Counted from the stretch's first letter, positions 9,975-20,100 are shown. The stretch is DNA of 64,000 nucleotides from Naasia sp. SYSU D00948 (GCF_017916515.1 NZ_JAFMTA010000001.1:1973127-2037126), one strand, 5' to 3'. The notes: generated by a model not told the origin, from the letters alone. Numbers and translations: made by a program.

Positions 9975-10361
9975 ATGCTGACCGACGCGGCCCTCGAGTT
10001 CCTCGCCGAGTATCACCTCGGCACCCTCTCCACTCTGGGGCGGCACCACCGCATCCACGCCGTCCCCGTGGGCTTCACGTACGAAGCCGGCGTGGTGCGG
10101 ATCATCGGCTCCCGCGGGTCGCAGAAGTTCGTGAACGCGCAGCGCAGCGGTCGAGCCGCCGTCTGCTCGGTCGATCGCGCCCGGTGGATCAGCTTCGAGG
10201 GGACGGCGCGGGTGCTCGATGATCCCGATGCTGTAGCCCACGCCGTCTCGCTGTACACCGCTCGCTACCGTGCGCCGCGACCCAACCCGCAGCGGGTCGT
10301 GCTCGAGCTGCGCGTCGAGCGCGTGCTCGGATCCCCGGGCTTCCGCGCGGTCGCCGTCTGA
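9975..10361 (+). CDS. PPOX-class F420-dependent oxidoreductase-like protein
   Basis: A 128-residue split-barrel flavin/deazaflavin protein (pyridoxamine-phosphate-oxidase fold). It begins MLTDAALEFLAEYHLGTLST and includes HAVPVGFTYEAGVVRI and ISFEGTARVL, typical of the F420-binding PPOX subgroup. Start: the ATG at 9975 has a GGGAGG ribosome site 8 bases upstream. An in-frame ATG at 9915 overlaps the stop of the SGNH gene (TGATG) and would add a 20-residue polar leader by coupled translation. Likely a small reductase using F420H2. The substrate is unknown. Confidence 0.75.
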   Translation: MLTDAALEFLAEYHLGTLSTLGRHHRIHAVPVGFTYEAGVVRIIGSRGSQKFVNAQRSGRAAVCSVDRARWISFEGTARVLDDPDAVAHAVSLYTARYRAPRPNPQRVVLELRVERVLGSPGFRAVAV

Positions 10362-10410
10362 CGGGATCGTTCGCAGCCGAGCTGCTGCTGCCGCCGCACG
10401 GCGCGGTGAA

Positions 10411-11025
10411 TCAGTCCGCGGCCGGGGGATGCAGGAGCGTCGCGAGCGTGCCGAGGGTCTCCTGCAGTCGGATCGAGGGCTCGAGCAGCCACTGGATCTG
10501 CAGGCCGTCGGAGGCGGCCACGATGAGGGCGGCCACGTGCTCGGGGTCGACGTCGCCTCGCATCCGGCCCGTCGCCTGTTCCGCACGGATCCGGTCCGCG
10601 AGGTCCCGCCGCAGACGATCGAACCGCTCCGTGAAGTGGGCCTTGCCCGCCGCGTTCCCCTCCTGCAGCGAGGCGGCGACCAGCGTCGAGTAGAGCTCGA
10701 CGAGTCCCGGCACCTTAACGTTGGCCGTCGCCGCCTGCACCATGACGTCGACGGCGTCGTTCGCCTCCGGCCGATCCGGATCGGCGTCGCGCTTCAGCTC
10801 TGCGTGCTCGTAGACCGCGAGAAGCAGCTGCTCCCGTGAGTCGAAGTAGTGCAGGAGCGCGGCGTGCGAGACCCCGATCGACTGCGCGATGCTGCGCAGC
10901 GAGGTGCCGTAGGCCCCGCGCTCCGCGAAGACCTCGATGGCCCGGTCGAGGATCTCCTGCCGCCGCGCCACCCCCTTCGCGTAAGAGCCGCGGCGCCCGA
11001 TGAGGGAGCCATCGTCGTCGTCCAT
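10411..11025 (-). CDS. TetR-family transcriptional regulator
   Basis: A 204-residue one-component repressor. The N-terminal HTH is clear (RRQEILDRAIEVFAERGAYG, then SLRSIAQSIGVSHAALLHYF, residues about 22-70), followed by an all-helical ligand domain. It is divergent from the sugar isomerase at 11132 with a 106-bp gap containing a palindrome, so it probably represses that gene pair and itself. The inducer is unknown, perhaps a polyol or sugar handled by the two enzymes. Confidence 0.88.
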   Translation of the reverse strand: MDDDDGSLIGRRGSYAKGVARRQEILDRAIEVFAERGAYGTSLRSIAQSIGVSHAALLHYFDSREQLLLAVYEHAELKRDADPDRPEANDAVDVMVQAATANVKVPGLVELYSTLVAASLQEGNAAGKAHFTERFDRLRRDLADRIRAEQATGRMRGDVDPEHVAALIVAASDGLQIQWLLEPSIRLQETLGTLATLLHPPAAD

Positions 11026-11042
11026 GGGCTCAACCTACCTGC

Positions 11043-11066
11043 AAATACCTCCACGTGGATGTTTTG
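11043..11066. promoter_or_regulatory. Candidate TetR operator (palindrome around CCACGTGG)
   Basis: ACCTCCACGTGGATGT at 11047-11062 is a 14-of-16 palindrome centred on the E-box-like CCACGTGG. Matching A/T positions extend it to about 24 bp. It lies 22 bp from the tetR start and 66 bp from the isomerase start, where a regulator of both genes would bind. Confidence 0.55.
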
Positions 11067-11131
11067 TGTTAGCGTCCCAGCGTCGCGCTCGGATCGACGC
11101 GACCAGACGACGATGTAGGAAGAAGGTCCCC

Positions 11132-11956
11132 GTGGCACTGCCCGAGGCATCCGTCCAGCTCTATACGCTGGCCGCCCAGTTCTCCGCCGACATGCACGGC
11201 TCGCTCGACAAGCTCGCCGCCGCGGGGCTCTCGAACGTCGAGGCCTTCGCGTTCGTCGACCGGGCACCCGAGCTGCGCGCGGCGCTGGACGCGAGCGGCC
11301 TCGCGGCCCCGACCGGGCACGCGCCCCTGCTCTCCGACGAGCTGTGGACGCCGGACGGAGCGATCCCCACGCCCGCGCCGGAGGTCGTCTTCGAGGCGGC
11401 CGCGACGGTCGGCATGCGCATCGTCATCGACCCCTTCGTCGACCCCAAGCGATGGCTGACCGAGGACGGCGTCGCCGACATCGCGGACCGCCTCAATGCC
11501 GCCGCCGACGTCGCGGCCGGCTTCGGTCTCTCCGTGGGATACCACAACCACTCGCAGGAGTTCGTCGCCGACTTCGACGGAGTCAGTGCGTACGAGCGGT
11601 TCGTCAGCCTCACCGACGACCGGATCGCGCTCGAGCTCGACCTGTTCTGGGCACTCGCCGGCGGCCAGGACGTGCCCGCACTGGTCGAGCGGCTCGGCAC
11701 CCGCCTCGTCGCCGTGCACGTCAAGGACGGCGTGGTGCCGCCGAGCAACCCGTTCGCGCCCGACGCTCCGGCCTTCAGCTCCGACAGCCTGGATCAGCGG
11801 CACGCCGGAACCGGCGACGTCCCGCTCGACGCCGCGCTGCGCGCCGCGACCTCACTCGAGTACGCCGTGATCGAGTACGACCACGCGCCGGGCGACGTGT
11901 TCGAGGACATCGCCGCGAGCCTGGCCTTCCTGCGCGACGGCGGGTACGTCAGGTGA
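11132..11956 (+). CDS. Sugar phosphate isomerase/epimerase (xylose-isomerase-like TIM barrel)
   Basis: A 274-residue AP-endonuclease-2-type TIM barrel of the sugar isomerase/epimerase family (IolE/IolH/YcjR-like). Metal-site segments are visible: VGYHNHSQEF, IALELDLFWA, LVAVHVKDG and YAVIEYDHA. The GTG at 11132 is preceded by AGGAAGAAGG and gives a normal-length protein; the longer frame upstream reads through the promoter. It overlaps the next dehydrogenase by 4 bases (GTGA), so the pair forms one catabolic operon under the divergent TetR. The sugar is undetermined. Confidence 0.84.
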   Translation: MALPEASVQLYTLAAQFSADMHGSLDKLAAAGLSNVEAFAFVDRAPELRAALDASGLAAPTGHAPLLSDELWTPDGAIPTPAPEVVFEAAATVGMRIVIDPFVDPKRWLTEDGVADIADRLNAAADVAAGFGLSVGYHNHSQEFVADFDGVSAYERFVSLTDDRIALELDLFWALAGGQDVPALVERLGTRLVAVHVKDGVVPPSNPFAPDAPAFSSDSLDQRHAGTGDVPLDAALRAATSLEYAVIEYDHAPGDVFEDIAASLAFLRDGGYVR

Positions 11957-13077
11957 GCGCGGTCGGCATCGGCATCATCGGCGCCGGAGTCATCAGCGAC
12001 ACCTACCTCGAGAACCTGACGTCCTTCCCGGACGTCGAGGTGCTCGTGGTCGGCGATTTGGACACCGACCGCGCCCGCACGCAGGCCGAGAAGCACGGTG
12101 TGCCGGCCTCCGGCACCGCCGACGACGTGCTCGCCCACCCGGGCGTCGAGCTCGTCGTGAACCTCACGATCCCCGCGGTGCACGTCGAGGTCTCGGCCGC
12201 GGCGATCGCCGCGGGCAAGCACGTGTGGACGGAGAAGCCGCTCGGCCTCGACCGCGAGAGCACCGAGGCGCTGCTGGAGGACGCGACGGCGGCGGGGCTG
12301 CGCATCGGCTCGGCTCCCGACACGGTGCTCGGTCCCGGCTTCCAGACGGCCAAGCGCGCCATCGCCGAGGGGGTCATCGGGCAGCCGCTGTTCGCGCAGA
12401 CGGTGTTCCAGACACAGGGGCCGGACCTCTGGCACCCGAATCCCGGGTTCCTGTTCGCGCGCGGCGCGGGTCCGCTGCTCGACATGGGCCCGTACTACTT
12501 CTCGGCCCTCGTGAGCCTCTTCGGCCCCGTCCACCGCGTCGGAGCCCTCGGGATGAAGGCCCGTGAGGAGCGAACCATCCGCACGGGACCGAACGCCGAC
12601 ACGGGCTTCCCCGTCGAGGTGCCGTCGACGATCCAGGTGCTCGCCGCCTTCGAGGCGGGGCAGCAGGCGCAGAGCCTCCTGAGCTTCGACTCTGCTCTCG
12701 AGCGCCACGGGGTCGTCGAGATCCACGGCACCGAAGGCAGCATGGTGATCCCCGACCCGAACCGGTTCGAGGGGCGGACCGCCTACGTGAAGCCGCTCGG
12801 CGTCCTGCGCGACGGCATGTCCTTCGAGCAGCCCTGGCACGAGGTCGAGCAGCAGGGCGTCGTGGTCGGCCGCGGCCTGGGTGTGCTCGACATGGTGCGC
12901 GCCATCGCGGAGGACCGCCCGCACGTCGCGACCGGGGAGCTCGGCTTCCACGTGCTCGACATCATGCTCTCCGCGGAGGAGTCCGCCGAGCGCGGCGAGT
13001 TCGTCGCGGTCGAGAGCACCGTCGCTCCCGTGCCCGCCGTGCCCGCGGACTTCGATCCGCACGCCCGCACGCTGTAG
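11953..13077 (+). CDS. Gfo/Idh/MocA-family oxidoreductase
   Basis: A 374-residue NAD(P)-dependent sugar/polyol dehydrogenase. The N-terminal Rossmann fold shows GIGIIGAGVISDTYLENL; the EKP motif HVWTEKPLGLDRE (about residue 95) carries the catalytic Lys, followed by the C-terminal beta-sheet substrate domain with GPLLDMGPYYFSALV. The GTG start overlaps the isomerase stop. Together they probably oxidise and isomerise a sugar or inositol-type compound; the substrate is inference. Confidence 0.88.
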   Translation: MSAVGIGIIGAGVISDTYLENLTSFPDVEVLVVGDLDTDRARTQAEKHGVPASGTADDVLAHPGVELVVNLTIPAVHVEVSAAAIAAGKHVWTEKPLGLDRESTEALLEDATAAGLRIGSAPDTVLGPGFQTAKRAIAEGVIGQPLFAQTVFQTQGPDLWHPNPGFLFARGAGPLLDMGPYYFSALVSLFGPVHRVGALGMKAREERTIRTGPNADTGFPVEVPSTIQVLAAFEAGQQAQSLLSFDSALERHGVVEIHGTEGSMVIPDPNRFEGRTAYVKPLGVLRDGMSFEQPWHEVEQQGVVVGRGLGVLDMVRAIAEDRPHVATGELGFHVLDIMLSAEESAERGEFVAVESTVAPVPAVPADFDPHARTL

Positions 13078-13090
13078 CGCTCCCGATCGC

Positions 13091-13118
13091 AGGGGCTGGC
13101 GCCGCGCCGCCAGCCCCT
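13091..13118 (+). terminator. Hairpin terminator after the isomerase/dehydrogenase operon
   Basis: A perfect 11-bp inverted repeat (13091-13101 with 13108-13118) around a 6-nt loop, 13 bases after the dehydrogenase stop. No T-run. Confidence 0.7.
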
Positions 13119-13154
13119 CGCGACCGCGCGAGGTGCGCGCTCCTGGTCCCGCTT

Positions 13155-13269
13155 CCAAGGGCTGCGGCCTCGGCTTCGTGCAGGGGCGGTGTCAGAGAAC
13201 ACGGCCGATGCCCTCGCCGATCAGACCCACCTCGAAGTCGGCGCGGTTCTCCTGAGTGCCGGCAGGTAC
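13155..13269 (-). pseudogene. Shikimate/quinate dehydrogenase N-terminal remnant
   Basis: Reading leftward, about 37 residues match the N-terminus of actinobacterial quinate/shikimate dehydrogenases: RADFEVGLIGEGIGR in one frame, then SLTPPLHEAEAAALG in another. Removing the duplicated dinucleotide GT at 13199-13202 joins them into GLIGEGIGRSLTPPLHE, with the conserved SLTP substrate-binding motif. Similarity stops after EAAALG, so only the first tenth of the gene remains. No start codon is evident. It lies between the isomerase/dehydrogenase operon and DUF427, consistent with a catabolic cluster that has been partly lost. Confidence 0.65.
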
Positions 13270-13338
13270 CTGTCGCCTGTTCCCACCAGTACAGGCGCCC
13301 GGAGGCGGGAGGCCTCCCTGCGCGCCAGCGGCGCGCCG

Positions 13339-13830
13339 TCACCAGCCGAGGGTGCCCGAGGCTCCCTTGAAGGGTCCGACGACACGCGAGGTGATCCAGC
13401 CGCCGTAGAAGCCGCCCTCCTGCGGCACGACGCGCTCCCCATCGACCTCGCAGGCGTCCATCGCGGCCGGATAGAGCGATACGTGATCGACCAGCGCCTC
13501 GTAGCCGGAAAGCGGGGCCGGGTAGGTCCAGGCGGCGCGAGAGGCCGTCACCCCTCCCGCCCTCACATCGAGGTAGCTCGCCCGGCCCTTGTACTCGCAC
13601 ACGGACGAGCCGGCGGCGGCCCGGAGCGCTCCGGGTGGGAACGCGGACCGCGGCAGGTAGTAGGCCGGCGGGTGACTGGTCTCGAGTACCCGCAGAGCCT
13701 CGCGGGTGTCGGCGATGACCATCCCGCCGAGGCGCACGACCACGCGCTCGCCGCTCGCCTCTACTCGGGGAGGCCGCGGATAGTCCCACACCGACTCCTG
13801 GCCGGGGCCCGGCCGAACACGCGGGATCAC
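13339..13830 (-). CDS. DUF427 domain protein
   Basis: A 163-residue DUF427 protein, identified by VWDYPRPPRVE, IADTREALRVLETSHPPAYYLP (split over residues 40-62) and the C-terminal WITSRVVGPFKG. The family is a small cytoplasmic beta-rich fold of unknown function, widespread in Actinobacteria and fungi. Length is normal. It is convergent with the dehydrogenase operon and followed by the aroE remnant on the same strand. Confidence 0.85.
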   Translation of the reverse strand: MIPRVRPGPGQESVWDYPRPPRVEASGERVVVRLGGMVIADTREALRVLETSHPPAYYLPRSAFPPGALRAAAGSSVCEYKGRASYLDVRAGGVTASRAAWTYPAPLSGYEALVDHVSLYPAAMDACEVDGERVVPQEGGFYGGWITSRVVGPFKGASGTLGW

Positions 13831-13867
13831 CCCGCCACGCTAGAGCTCGGGGCTGAGTGGAGCCCGC

Positions 13868-13915
13868 TCAGTCGCTGACGAACAGCAGCTCGTGCGCGAA
13901 GGAGCGAGTCGTCAT
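13868..13915 (-). CDS. Possible 15-residue peptide coupled to the DedA gene
   Basis: An ATG at 13915 overlaps the dedA stop (ATGA), with GGAG six bases upstream, and opens a frame encoding MTTRSFAHELLFVSD. It ends at TGA 13868-13870. The arrangement is that of a translationally coupled downstream gene, but the product is tiny and unrecognised. It could be the start of a gene truncated by deletion. Confidence 0.25.
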   Translation of the reverse strand: MTTRSFAHELLFVSD

Positions 13916-14553
13916 GGGCTCTCCGCCTCGCGCGAGAGGTCTGCGCGTGCTCGCCGGTCACGGAGGACGGCCAGGACTCCGGAGACGACGGACGCGGTGA
14001 TCGCAGCGGCCGCCACCGCGTACGCGGCCGGACGCGCCCACTCGAGGCTGACCGTGAGGTAGCCGCTCATGGTGATGAGCACGCCCCAGAGGAGGGCGCC
14101 GACGAGATTGGCCGTGACGAAGCGCCGGTACGGCATCCCGCTCACTCCCGCGATCGGAGGGATGAGCACTCGGATCCAGGGCATGTACCTCGCGATGACC
14201 ACGGACCACCAGCCGAACAGCTCGTAGAACCGTTCCGCCCGCGCCACCATCCGGCCGATCCAGGGACTGTCGCGGCGGTTCAGGTACGGACGCCCGTAGC
14301 GACGCCCGAGCAGGTAGCCGACCTGATCGCCGAGGAAGGCGGCGACGCCGACGCCGACCGCGAGCACCCAGATGTTGAGCCCCGGGACGGACCTCGCCAG
14401 GGCGCCCGCGAGGAACAGCAGCGAGTCGCCGGTGATGAAGGGGATGAAGATGCCGAGGAACAGCGCGGTGCCCGCGAAGACCAGACCCCAGACCACCAGG
14501 TGGAAGAGGAGTGGACCGACCTCCCTCAACCAGTCGGAGAACTCCGCGGGCAT
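13912..14553 (-). CDS. DedA/SNARE-associated family membrane protein
   Basis: A 213-residue DedA-family protein with about five hydrophobic segments and the signature FIPFITGDSLLFLAGALA, GVAAFLGDQVGYLLGRRYG and RYMPWIRVLIPPIAGVSGMP. DedA proteins act in membrane lipid carrier recycling (undecaprenyl-phosphate or phospholipid flipping) and proton-coupled homeostasis. The ATG at 14553 is chosen over the longer frame because it gives the normal family start and has GGGAG nearby. Divergent from the next membrane protein. Confidence 0.85.
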   Translation of the reverse strand: MPAEFSDWLREVGPLLFHLVVWGLVFAGTALFLGIFIPFITGDSLLFLAGALARSVPGLNIWVLAVGVGVAAFLGDQVGYLLGRRYGRPYLNRRDSPWIGRMVARAERFYELFGWWSVVIARYMPWIRVLIPPIAGVSGMPYRRFVTANLVGALLWGVLITMSGYLTVSLEWARPAAYAVAAAAITASVVSGVLAVLRDRRARADLSREAESP

Positions 14554-14786
14554 CTCACCGCTCCCGACCGGATCGAAGTGACCTCTAGGGGCGACCCTAC
14601 GGCGTTCCGGGCTACGGGCCCAAAGCGACGAGGGAGGAGCCGCGCCCCGACGTCCGCTTCCTGGGACGGCGGGCACCGCCTCCCGAGATTGCAGGAAGGT
14701 TCACGTGCCACAGCAGCGTCCCGCACGATGCCTTGCCGTCTATACGATCGCCGCTGACCCTCGCCGCGCCGCCCCCAGGAGAGCCC

Positions 14787-15737
14787 GTGTCCCGCCCCGA
14801 TGCCGCCGCCCGCCGCCCGTTCCCCTGGGTGCGCACCGTCGTCCTGTACTCGATCGTCGGCTCGCTCGTCGCCGCGGCGGTCGTGGGGGTCGTCAGCGCG
14901 CTCGTCGGGGAGTTCGGGACCCTGTCCTGGCAGGCGATGGGGACCATCGCCCTCTTCGTCTTCTTCGCGCTGCTCTCCTGGTACGACGCCGACGTCTCCG
15001 CCAGGCGCTCCCGATGGTTCGGGGTGGCGTCCGTCCTGACCTCGATCTACCTGCTGATCGTGGGGCTGGCCAAGATCTGGCTCCCGCACGACGACGACCT
15101 CGTCGCGGACGGCGACGGGGTGGCGCTCTACCCGACGTACTCCGACGGCTTCTCCGACTTCCTGTCGTGGCTCTGGCTGGTGCTGGTGGCGCGCATCGCG
15201 CTGCTGCACATCCACCTCCTGCTGACGATCTACGCCCGCTTCCAGACGGCCGCGATGCGCGTCGTCTCCCGGGTCACCTTCGTCCTCGTCGCGGTGCTCG
15301 CGGTGATGCTGTCGCTGCCCGCGCTCACCCCCGGCCAGGCGTACCCGGAGCTCTACTGGCGCGTCGTCGCCGCCGTGGCGATCGCCGACGCGCTCGGCAC
15401 CATTCTCGTCCCGCTCGTCCACGTGCTGTTCCACCGCCAGCCTCGCCCTGCCGCGCCCGCTTCGCCGCAGCACGCTCCTGGTCAGCCGGTGGCGATGGCG
15501 GGGACTCCCGCCCAGGTGCCGGACCAGAGCCCTGCTCCGGCACCTGGCGGGCCGCTGCCGCTCACCCTGACCTCGGAGCGTCCCAACCCGCTCGCCCCGC
15601 CGCTCTCCGCGTACGCGCCGCTGGAGCCGAAGCCCGCTCCGCAGCTGCTCATGTGGCCGCGCTACTCGGATGGGCGGCCCCTGCCCGCTCGCGCCGACGG
15701 CAAGCCCGACTTCACCGGTGTCCTCGGCTACGAGTGA
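14787..15737 (+). CDS. Uncharacterised membrane protein with proline-rich tail
   Basis: A 316-residue protein with six or so hydrophobic segments between residues 15 and 225 and a Pro/Ala-rich cytoplasmic tail (about 230-316) ending in KPDFTGVLGYE. The GTG at 14787 has AGGAGAG just upstream; an upstream ATG in frame at 14733 lies in the promoter region. The tail composition (PLEPKPAPQLL and similar) suggests a flexible protein-interaction segment. No family with a known role is recognised. It has no operon partner. Confidence 0.72.
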   Translation: MSRPDAAARRPFPWVRTVVLYSIVGSLVAAAVVGVVSALVGEFGTLSWQAMGTIALFVFFALLSWYDADVSARRSRWFGVASVLTSIYLLIVGLAKIWLPHDDDLVADGDGVALYPTYSDGFSDFLSWLWLVLVARIALLHIHLLLTIYARFQTAAMRVVSRVTFVLVAVLAVMLSLPALTPGQAYPELYWRVVAAVAIADALGTILVPLVHVLFHRQPRPAAPASPQHAPGQPVAMAGTPAQVPDQSPAPAPGGPLPLTLTSERPNPLAPPLSAYAPLEPKPAPQLLMWPRYSDGRPLPARADGKPDFTGVLGYE

Positions 15738-15889
15738 TGCGCCACCCTGCTGATGACCGTCGTGACCGGCGCCCCGTCATCGCCGTCCAGCCCTCCGGCG
15801 CTCGTGTCGACGGACACCCCTCGCCCGCCGTCGGACACGCGGTCGCGACGGTCGTTCGCCGCCGCAGGATCTCCTGAGCGGCGGACGGG

Positions 15890-16969
15890 ATGAGCGACTC
15901 GGCGGCACTGCGGGCGGCGGTCGGTGCCGCGCTGTCCCGGGAGGTGCGGGACCTCGCGGAAGTGCGGCGCGAACCGCTGGAGTACGACGCGTTCCTGGCG
16001 CACCGGGAGGTGAGGCGCATCTCCGGCGTCGCCATCGCCGACGGCGAGCGCATCCCCTGGTCGATGATCGAGAAGACGACCGAGGGTCCGCACCTGGCGG
16101 TTCCGTATCTCACGGACAACGGCGGGCGCGAGTACGCGGCGTACGCGTCGGGGCTGCTCAAGGACCTGGCGCCATCGGTGCGGGCGCCGCGGGCGCACCG
16201 GGCGTTCGTCGAGAAGGACGGACGGATCGTGCTCTGGCTGGAGGAGATCCACCACGAGGGCGCCCGCCCGCTGGACCGCGAGTCGATCCTCGCCGCCGCC
16301 CGGGACCTGGGCGGGCTCGCGGGCCGATGGATCGGGCGCGACCTGGTCCAGCCGTGGCTGTTCTCCGGATGGATCGACCGGCACGGCCAGCCCGAGGCCG
16401 TCGCCCGTTCCCGCGCTCTCCTCGCGCGACGACACCCGGCAGTCCTCGATCGCCTGGGCGAGGACCGCGTGGACGGGGCTGAGCGACTGATCCGGGCGCA
16501 GCCGCAGGTGCGCGACATCCTCGAGGCGCTCCCGCGGACGCTGTGCCACCATGACGCGGTCGGAGCGAACGTGTTCCGCTCGCGCGGCGGCACCGTGCTC
16601 ATCGACTGGGAGTCGGTCGGCCCGGGCCCGGTCGGTGCGGACCTCGCCTCGCTCCTGTTCGCTTCCGTCCGCCGGGGCGACGCCTCGATCGCCGTGGTCG
16701 CCCCGCTCCTCGACGAGGCCTTCGAGGCCTATGCCGAGGGCCTCCGTGTCGAGGCTCCGAGTGTCGAGATCGGCGACGTGCGCCGCGGACTGGATGCGGC
16801 GATCGCGCTGCGGTGGAAGCTGGCCGCGGACGTCGCGGAGGGACTCGAGCGGGGCGGCGCACCGCGGCGGGGCAGCCTCGCCGACGAGCCGCCGGAGGAG
16901 GCGCTCGACGAGCTGATCGCGCTCGTCGACGTGCTTCTGGAGGGGGCCGACCGCGTCCTGCGCGGGTGA
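15890..16969 (+). CDS. Aminoglycoside-phosphotransferase-like kinase
   Basis: A 359-residue APH/choline-kinase-fold protein. The C-terminal lobe has Brenner's motif [12 protein letters not shown] (about residue 220, catalytic Asp) and the metal-binding [19 protein letters not shown] (about 240). The N-terminal lobe is divergent, with [14 protein letters not shown] as the likely nucleotide-binding strand. The family phosphorylates small hydroxyl compounds such as aminoglycosides, choline or sugars; nothing here shows that this one confers resistance. It precedes the PknK-like gene by 200 bases. Confidence 0.75.
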   Translation: MSDSAALRAAVGAALSREVRDLAEVRREPLEYDAFLAHREVRRISGVAIADGERIPWSMIEKTTEGPHLAVPYLTDNGGREYAAYASGLLKDLAPSVRAPRAHRAFVEKDGRIVLWLEEIHHEGARPLDRESILAAARDLGGLAGRWIGRDLVQPWLFSGWIDRHGQPEAVARSRALLARRHPAVLDRLGEDRVDGAERLIRAQPQVRDILEALPRTLCHHDAVGANVFRSRGGTVLIDWESVGPGPVGADLASLLFASVRRGDASIAVVAPLLDEAFEAYAEGLRVEAPSVEIGDVRRGLDAAIALRWKLAADVAEGLERGGAPRRGSLADEPPEEALDELIALVDVLLEGADRVLRG

Positions 16970-17169
16970 CGCCGGCGGCCGGCCGGCCGACCGGCGCCCT
17001 CGGACAGGGGGCCGAAGGCCTGTTGCCCTGGCGGCCCCTCCCGCGGAACCATTGGGCCTTGCGCCTCTTCCTCACCTCTGCGGTGTCGTCAGGCGAAGCG
17101 GAAGGCCGCGACGGACCGCGGAGGAGCACGCCGCGGCACGAGACGACTGCTCGAGGCGGTGAGGAACGC

Positions 17170-20100
17170 ATGAGGCCGACTCCTGGCATCACCCTCGGCG
17201 CTCGCTATCGGCTCTCGAGGCGCGTGGCGACCGGCGGCATGGGCGAGGTGTGGGAGGCCACGGACGCCGTGATCGGCCGCACGGTCGCGGTCAAGGTCCT
17301 GCGGGACGAGTACGCCGGCAGCAAGGGCTTCCTCGAGCGCCTCCGCACCGAGGCGAGGCACGCCGCTCTCGTCACCCACGACGGCATCGCGCGCATCTAC
17401 GACTACGGCGAGGAGGCGGGAGGCGCCTACCTCGTGATGGAGCTGGTGCCCGGGGAGCCGCTCTCCGCCGTCCTCAGCCGGGAGTTCTCCCTCCCCGTCG
17501 ACCGGGTGCTCGACCTCCTCGAGCAGACCGCGACGGCCCTGCACGCCGCGCACTCGGCCGGTCTCGTGCACCGCGACATCAAGCCCGAGAACCTCCTCCT
17601 CACCCCGGAGGGACGGGTGAAGATCACCGACTTCGGGATCGCCCGGCTGGCGGAGGGGGTACCGCTGACGGTCACGGGTCAGGTGATGGGCACCGCGCAG
17701 TATCTCTCTCCCGAGCAGGCGAGCGGCCGGCCGGTCACGCCGGCGTCGGACCTCTACTCCCTCGGGATCGTCGCCTACGAGGCCCTCGCGGGTCGCCGTC
17801 CATTCACGGGCGAATCGCCCGTCGCGATCGCGCTGGCGCACCTCCAGGAGACACCGCCCGACCTGCCGCCGCGGGTGCCGGAGCCGGTGCGGCGGCTCGT
17901 GCTGTCCTGCATCGCGAAGAGCCCCGCGGACCGTCCTGCCTCGGCGGCGGACCTCGCGCGGGCAGCGCAGGCCCTTCGAGGGGCGGACCGGGAGCCGCCG
18001 GTTCGCCCCGAGTCCCTAGGGGACGACCGCGCTGACGCGACTCCACCCCCGGAGCGGTCGGCGCCGGGGCGGGAGTCGACGCCGTCCCGGCCGCTGCTGG
18101 AGACGAAGCTGTACCTGCCCAAGCCGCACCGGCGGACGGTGCCCCGCCCGCGGCTGCTCGAGCGTCTCGACCGCGGGACCGCATCGACGCTGACCCTGGT
18201 GTCGGCGCCCGCGGGATTCGGCAAGTCCACGCTGCTCTCCGCGTGGCTCGCCGCCGGGCCGGCCCGGCCGTCCGATGAGCGATCCGTCGCCTGGCTGTCG
18301 CTCGACGAGGGGGACAACGACCCGGGCCGGTTCTGGACCTACGTGGTCGCGGCTCTGCGGCGCGCCGTGCCCGGGCTGGGCCCGATCGGCGCGCAGCTGC
18401 TCGAGGCGTCCGCGTCCTCTCCCGGCCCGGAGGCCCTCACGGGCCTGCTCAACGACCTCGCCGCGCTGGAGGACGACCTGGTCCTGGTGCTCGACGACTA
18501 CCACGTGATCGAGTCGCGGAGCGTGCAGGACGGCATGGCCTTCCTGCTCGACCACATGCCGCCGCGCCTGCACCTGGTGATCTCGAGCCGCGCCGATCCG
18601 CCGCTGCCGCTGGCGCGCCTGCGGGCCCGGGGCGAGCTGATCGAGGTCCGGGCCGCCGACCTGCGCTTCACCGATGACGAGGCGGCGGCCTACCTGACCG
18701 AGGTGATGGGCCTGGCGCTGACGGCTGCGAACGTCTCGGCGCTCGCCGGCCGGACGGAGGGATGGGTCGCGGCCCTCCAGCTCGCGGCCCTCTCCCTGCA
18801 GGGCCGGGACGACCTCACCGGCTTCATCCAGGAGTTCGCGGGCGACGACCGCTACATCGTCGACTACCTGGTCGAGGAGGTGCTGCAGGGTCAGCCCGAC
18901 CACGTCCACGCGTTCCTGCTCCAGACCTCCATCCTCAGCCGCATGAGCGGTGCACTGTGCGACGCCGTGACCGGCCGGGGCGACGGCCGGGGGATGCTGG
19001 AAGCGCTCGATCGGGCGAACCTGTTCCTGATCCCGCTCGACGACCGGCGCCGGTGGTACCGCTACCACCACCTCTTCGCCGAGGTCCTGCAGGCCCGTCT
19101 GCTCGACGAGCGGGCGGACGAGGTGCCGGAGCTGCACCGCCGGGCGAGCGTCTGGCACGCGGAGCACGGTGAGAGGGACGAGGCGATCCGGCACGCGTTC
19201 GCCGCCGGCGACCACCGGCTCGCCGCCGACCTCCTCGAGCTCGCGCTGCCCGAGCTCGGGAGGCAGCGACGCGAGTCCGCGCTGCGGGGCTGGCTCGAGG
19301 CGCTCCCGGTGGAGCTCCTCCGCGACCGGCCCGTGCTCAGCCTCGGCTACGTCGGAGCCCTGCTCTCCACCGGCCAGGTGGAGGGTGTCGAGGCTCGCCT
19401 GCGGGATGCCGAGCGCTGGCTCGAGCCCGCGGTTCCCGCGGAGGAGGGAACCGCCCCGGCGGAGCCGGTGGTGGTGGATCAGCACGAGTTCCGCCGTCTC
19501 CCAGCGACCGTCGCGGTGTACCGAGCGGGGCTCGCGCTGGCTCTCGGCGACGTCCCCCGGACCGTGCACAACGCCCGGCGAGCTCTCGAGCTCATCGGCG
19601 AGGACGACCCTTTCCGGCGGGGAGCCGCCGCGGGCGTGCTGGGGCTCGGGCTCTGGGGGAGCGGCGACCTGGAGGGGGCGTACGAGGCGTACGTCTCCTG
19701 CTCCGCGGACCTGGAACGAGCGGGATACATCTCGGACGTGCTCGGCTGCGCGATCACCCTGGCCGACATCCGGATCACGCAGGGGCGTCTGAGCGACGCC
19801 CTGTCCACGTACGAGCGGGCCCTTCAGCTCGGACTCGAGCGGGGCGGGCCCGGCCTGCGCGGGATCCCGGACATGCACGTCGGGATCGCCTCCATCCTGT
19901 GCGAGCGGGGCGAGGCCCAGGCGGCCGCAGAGCATCTCCGGCGCAGTCAGGAGCTCGGCGACCACGCCGGCATGCCGAAGAACAGGTACCGCTGGCGGTT
20001 GGCGATGGCCCAGCTCCGGCGGTCGGAGGGCGATCTGGCCGACGCGGAGCGGCTGCTCGACGAGGCGGAGCACTTCTTCGTGGCTGACATGGCTCCCGAC

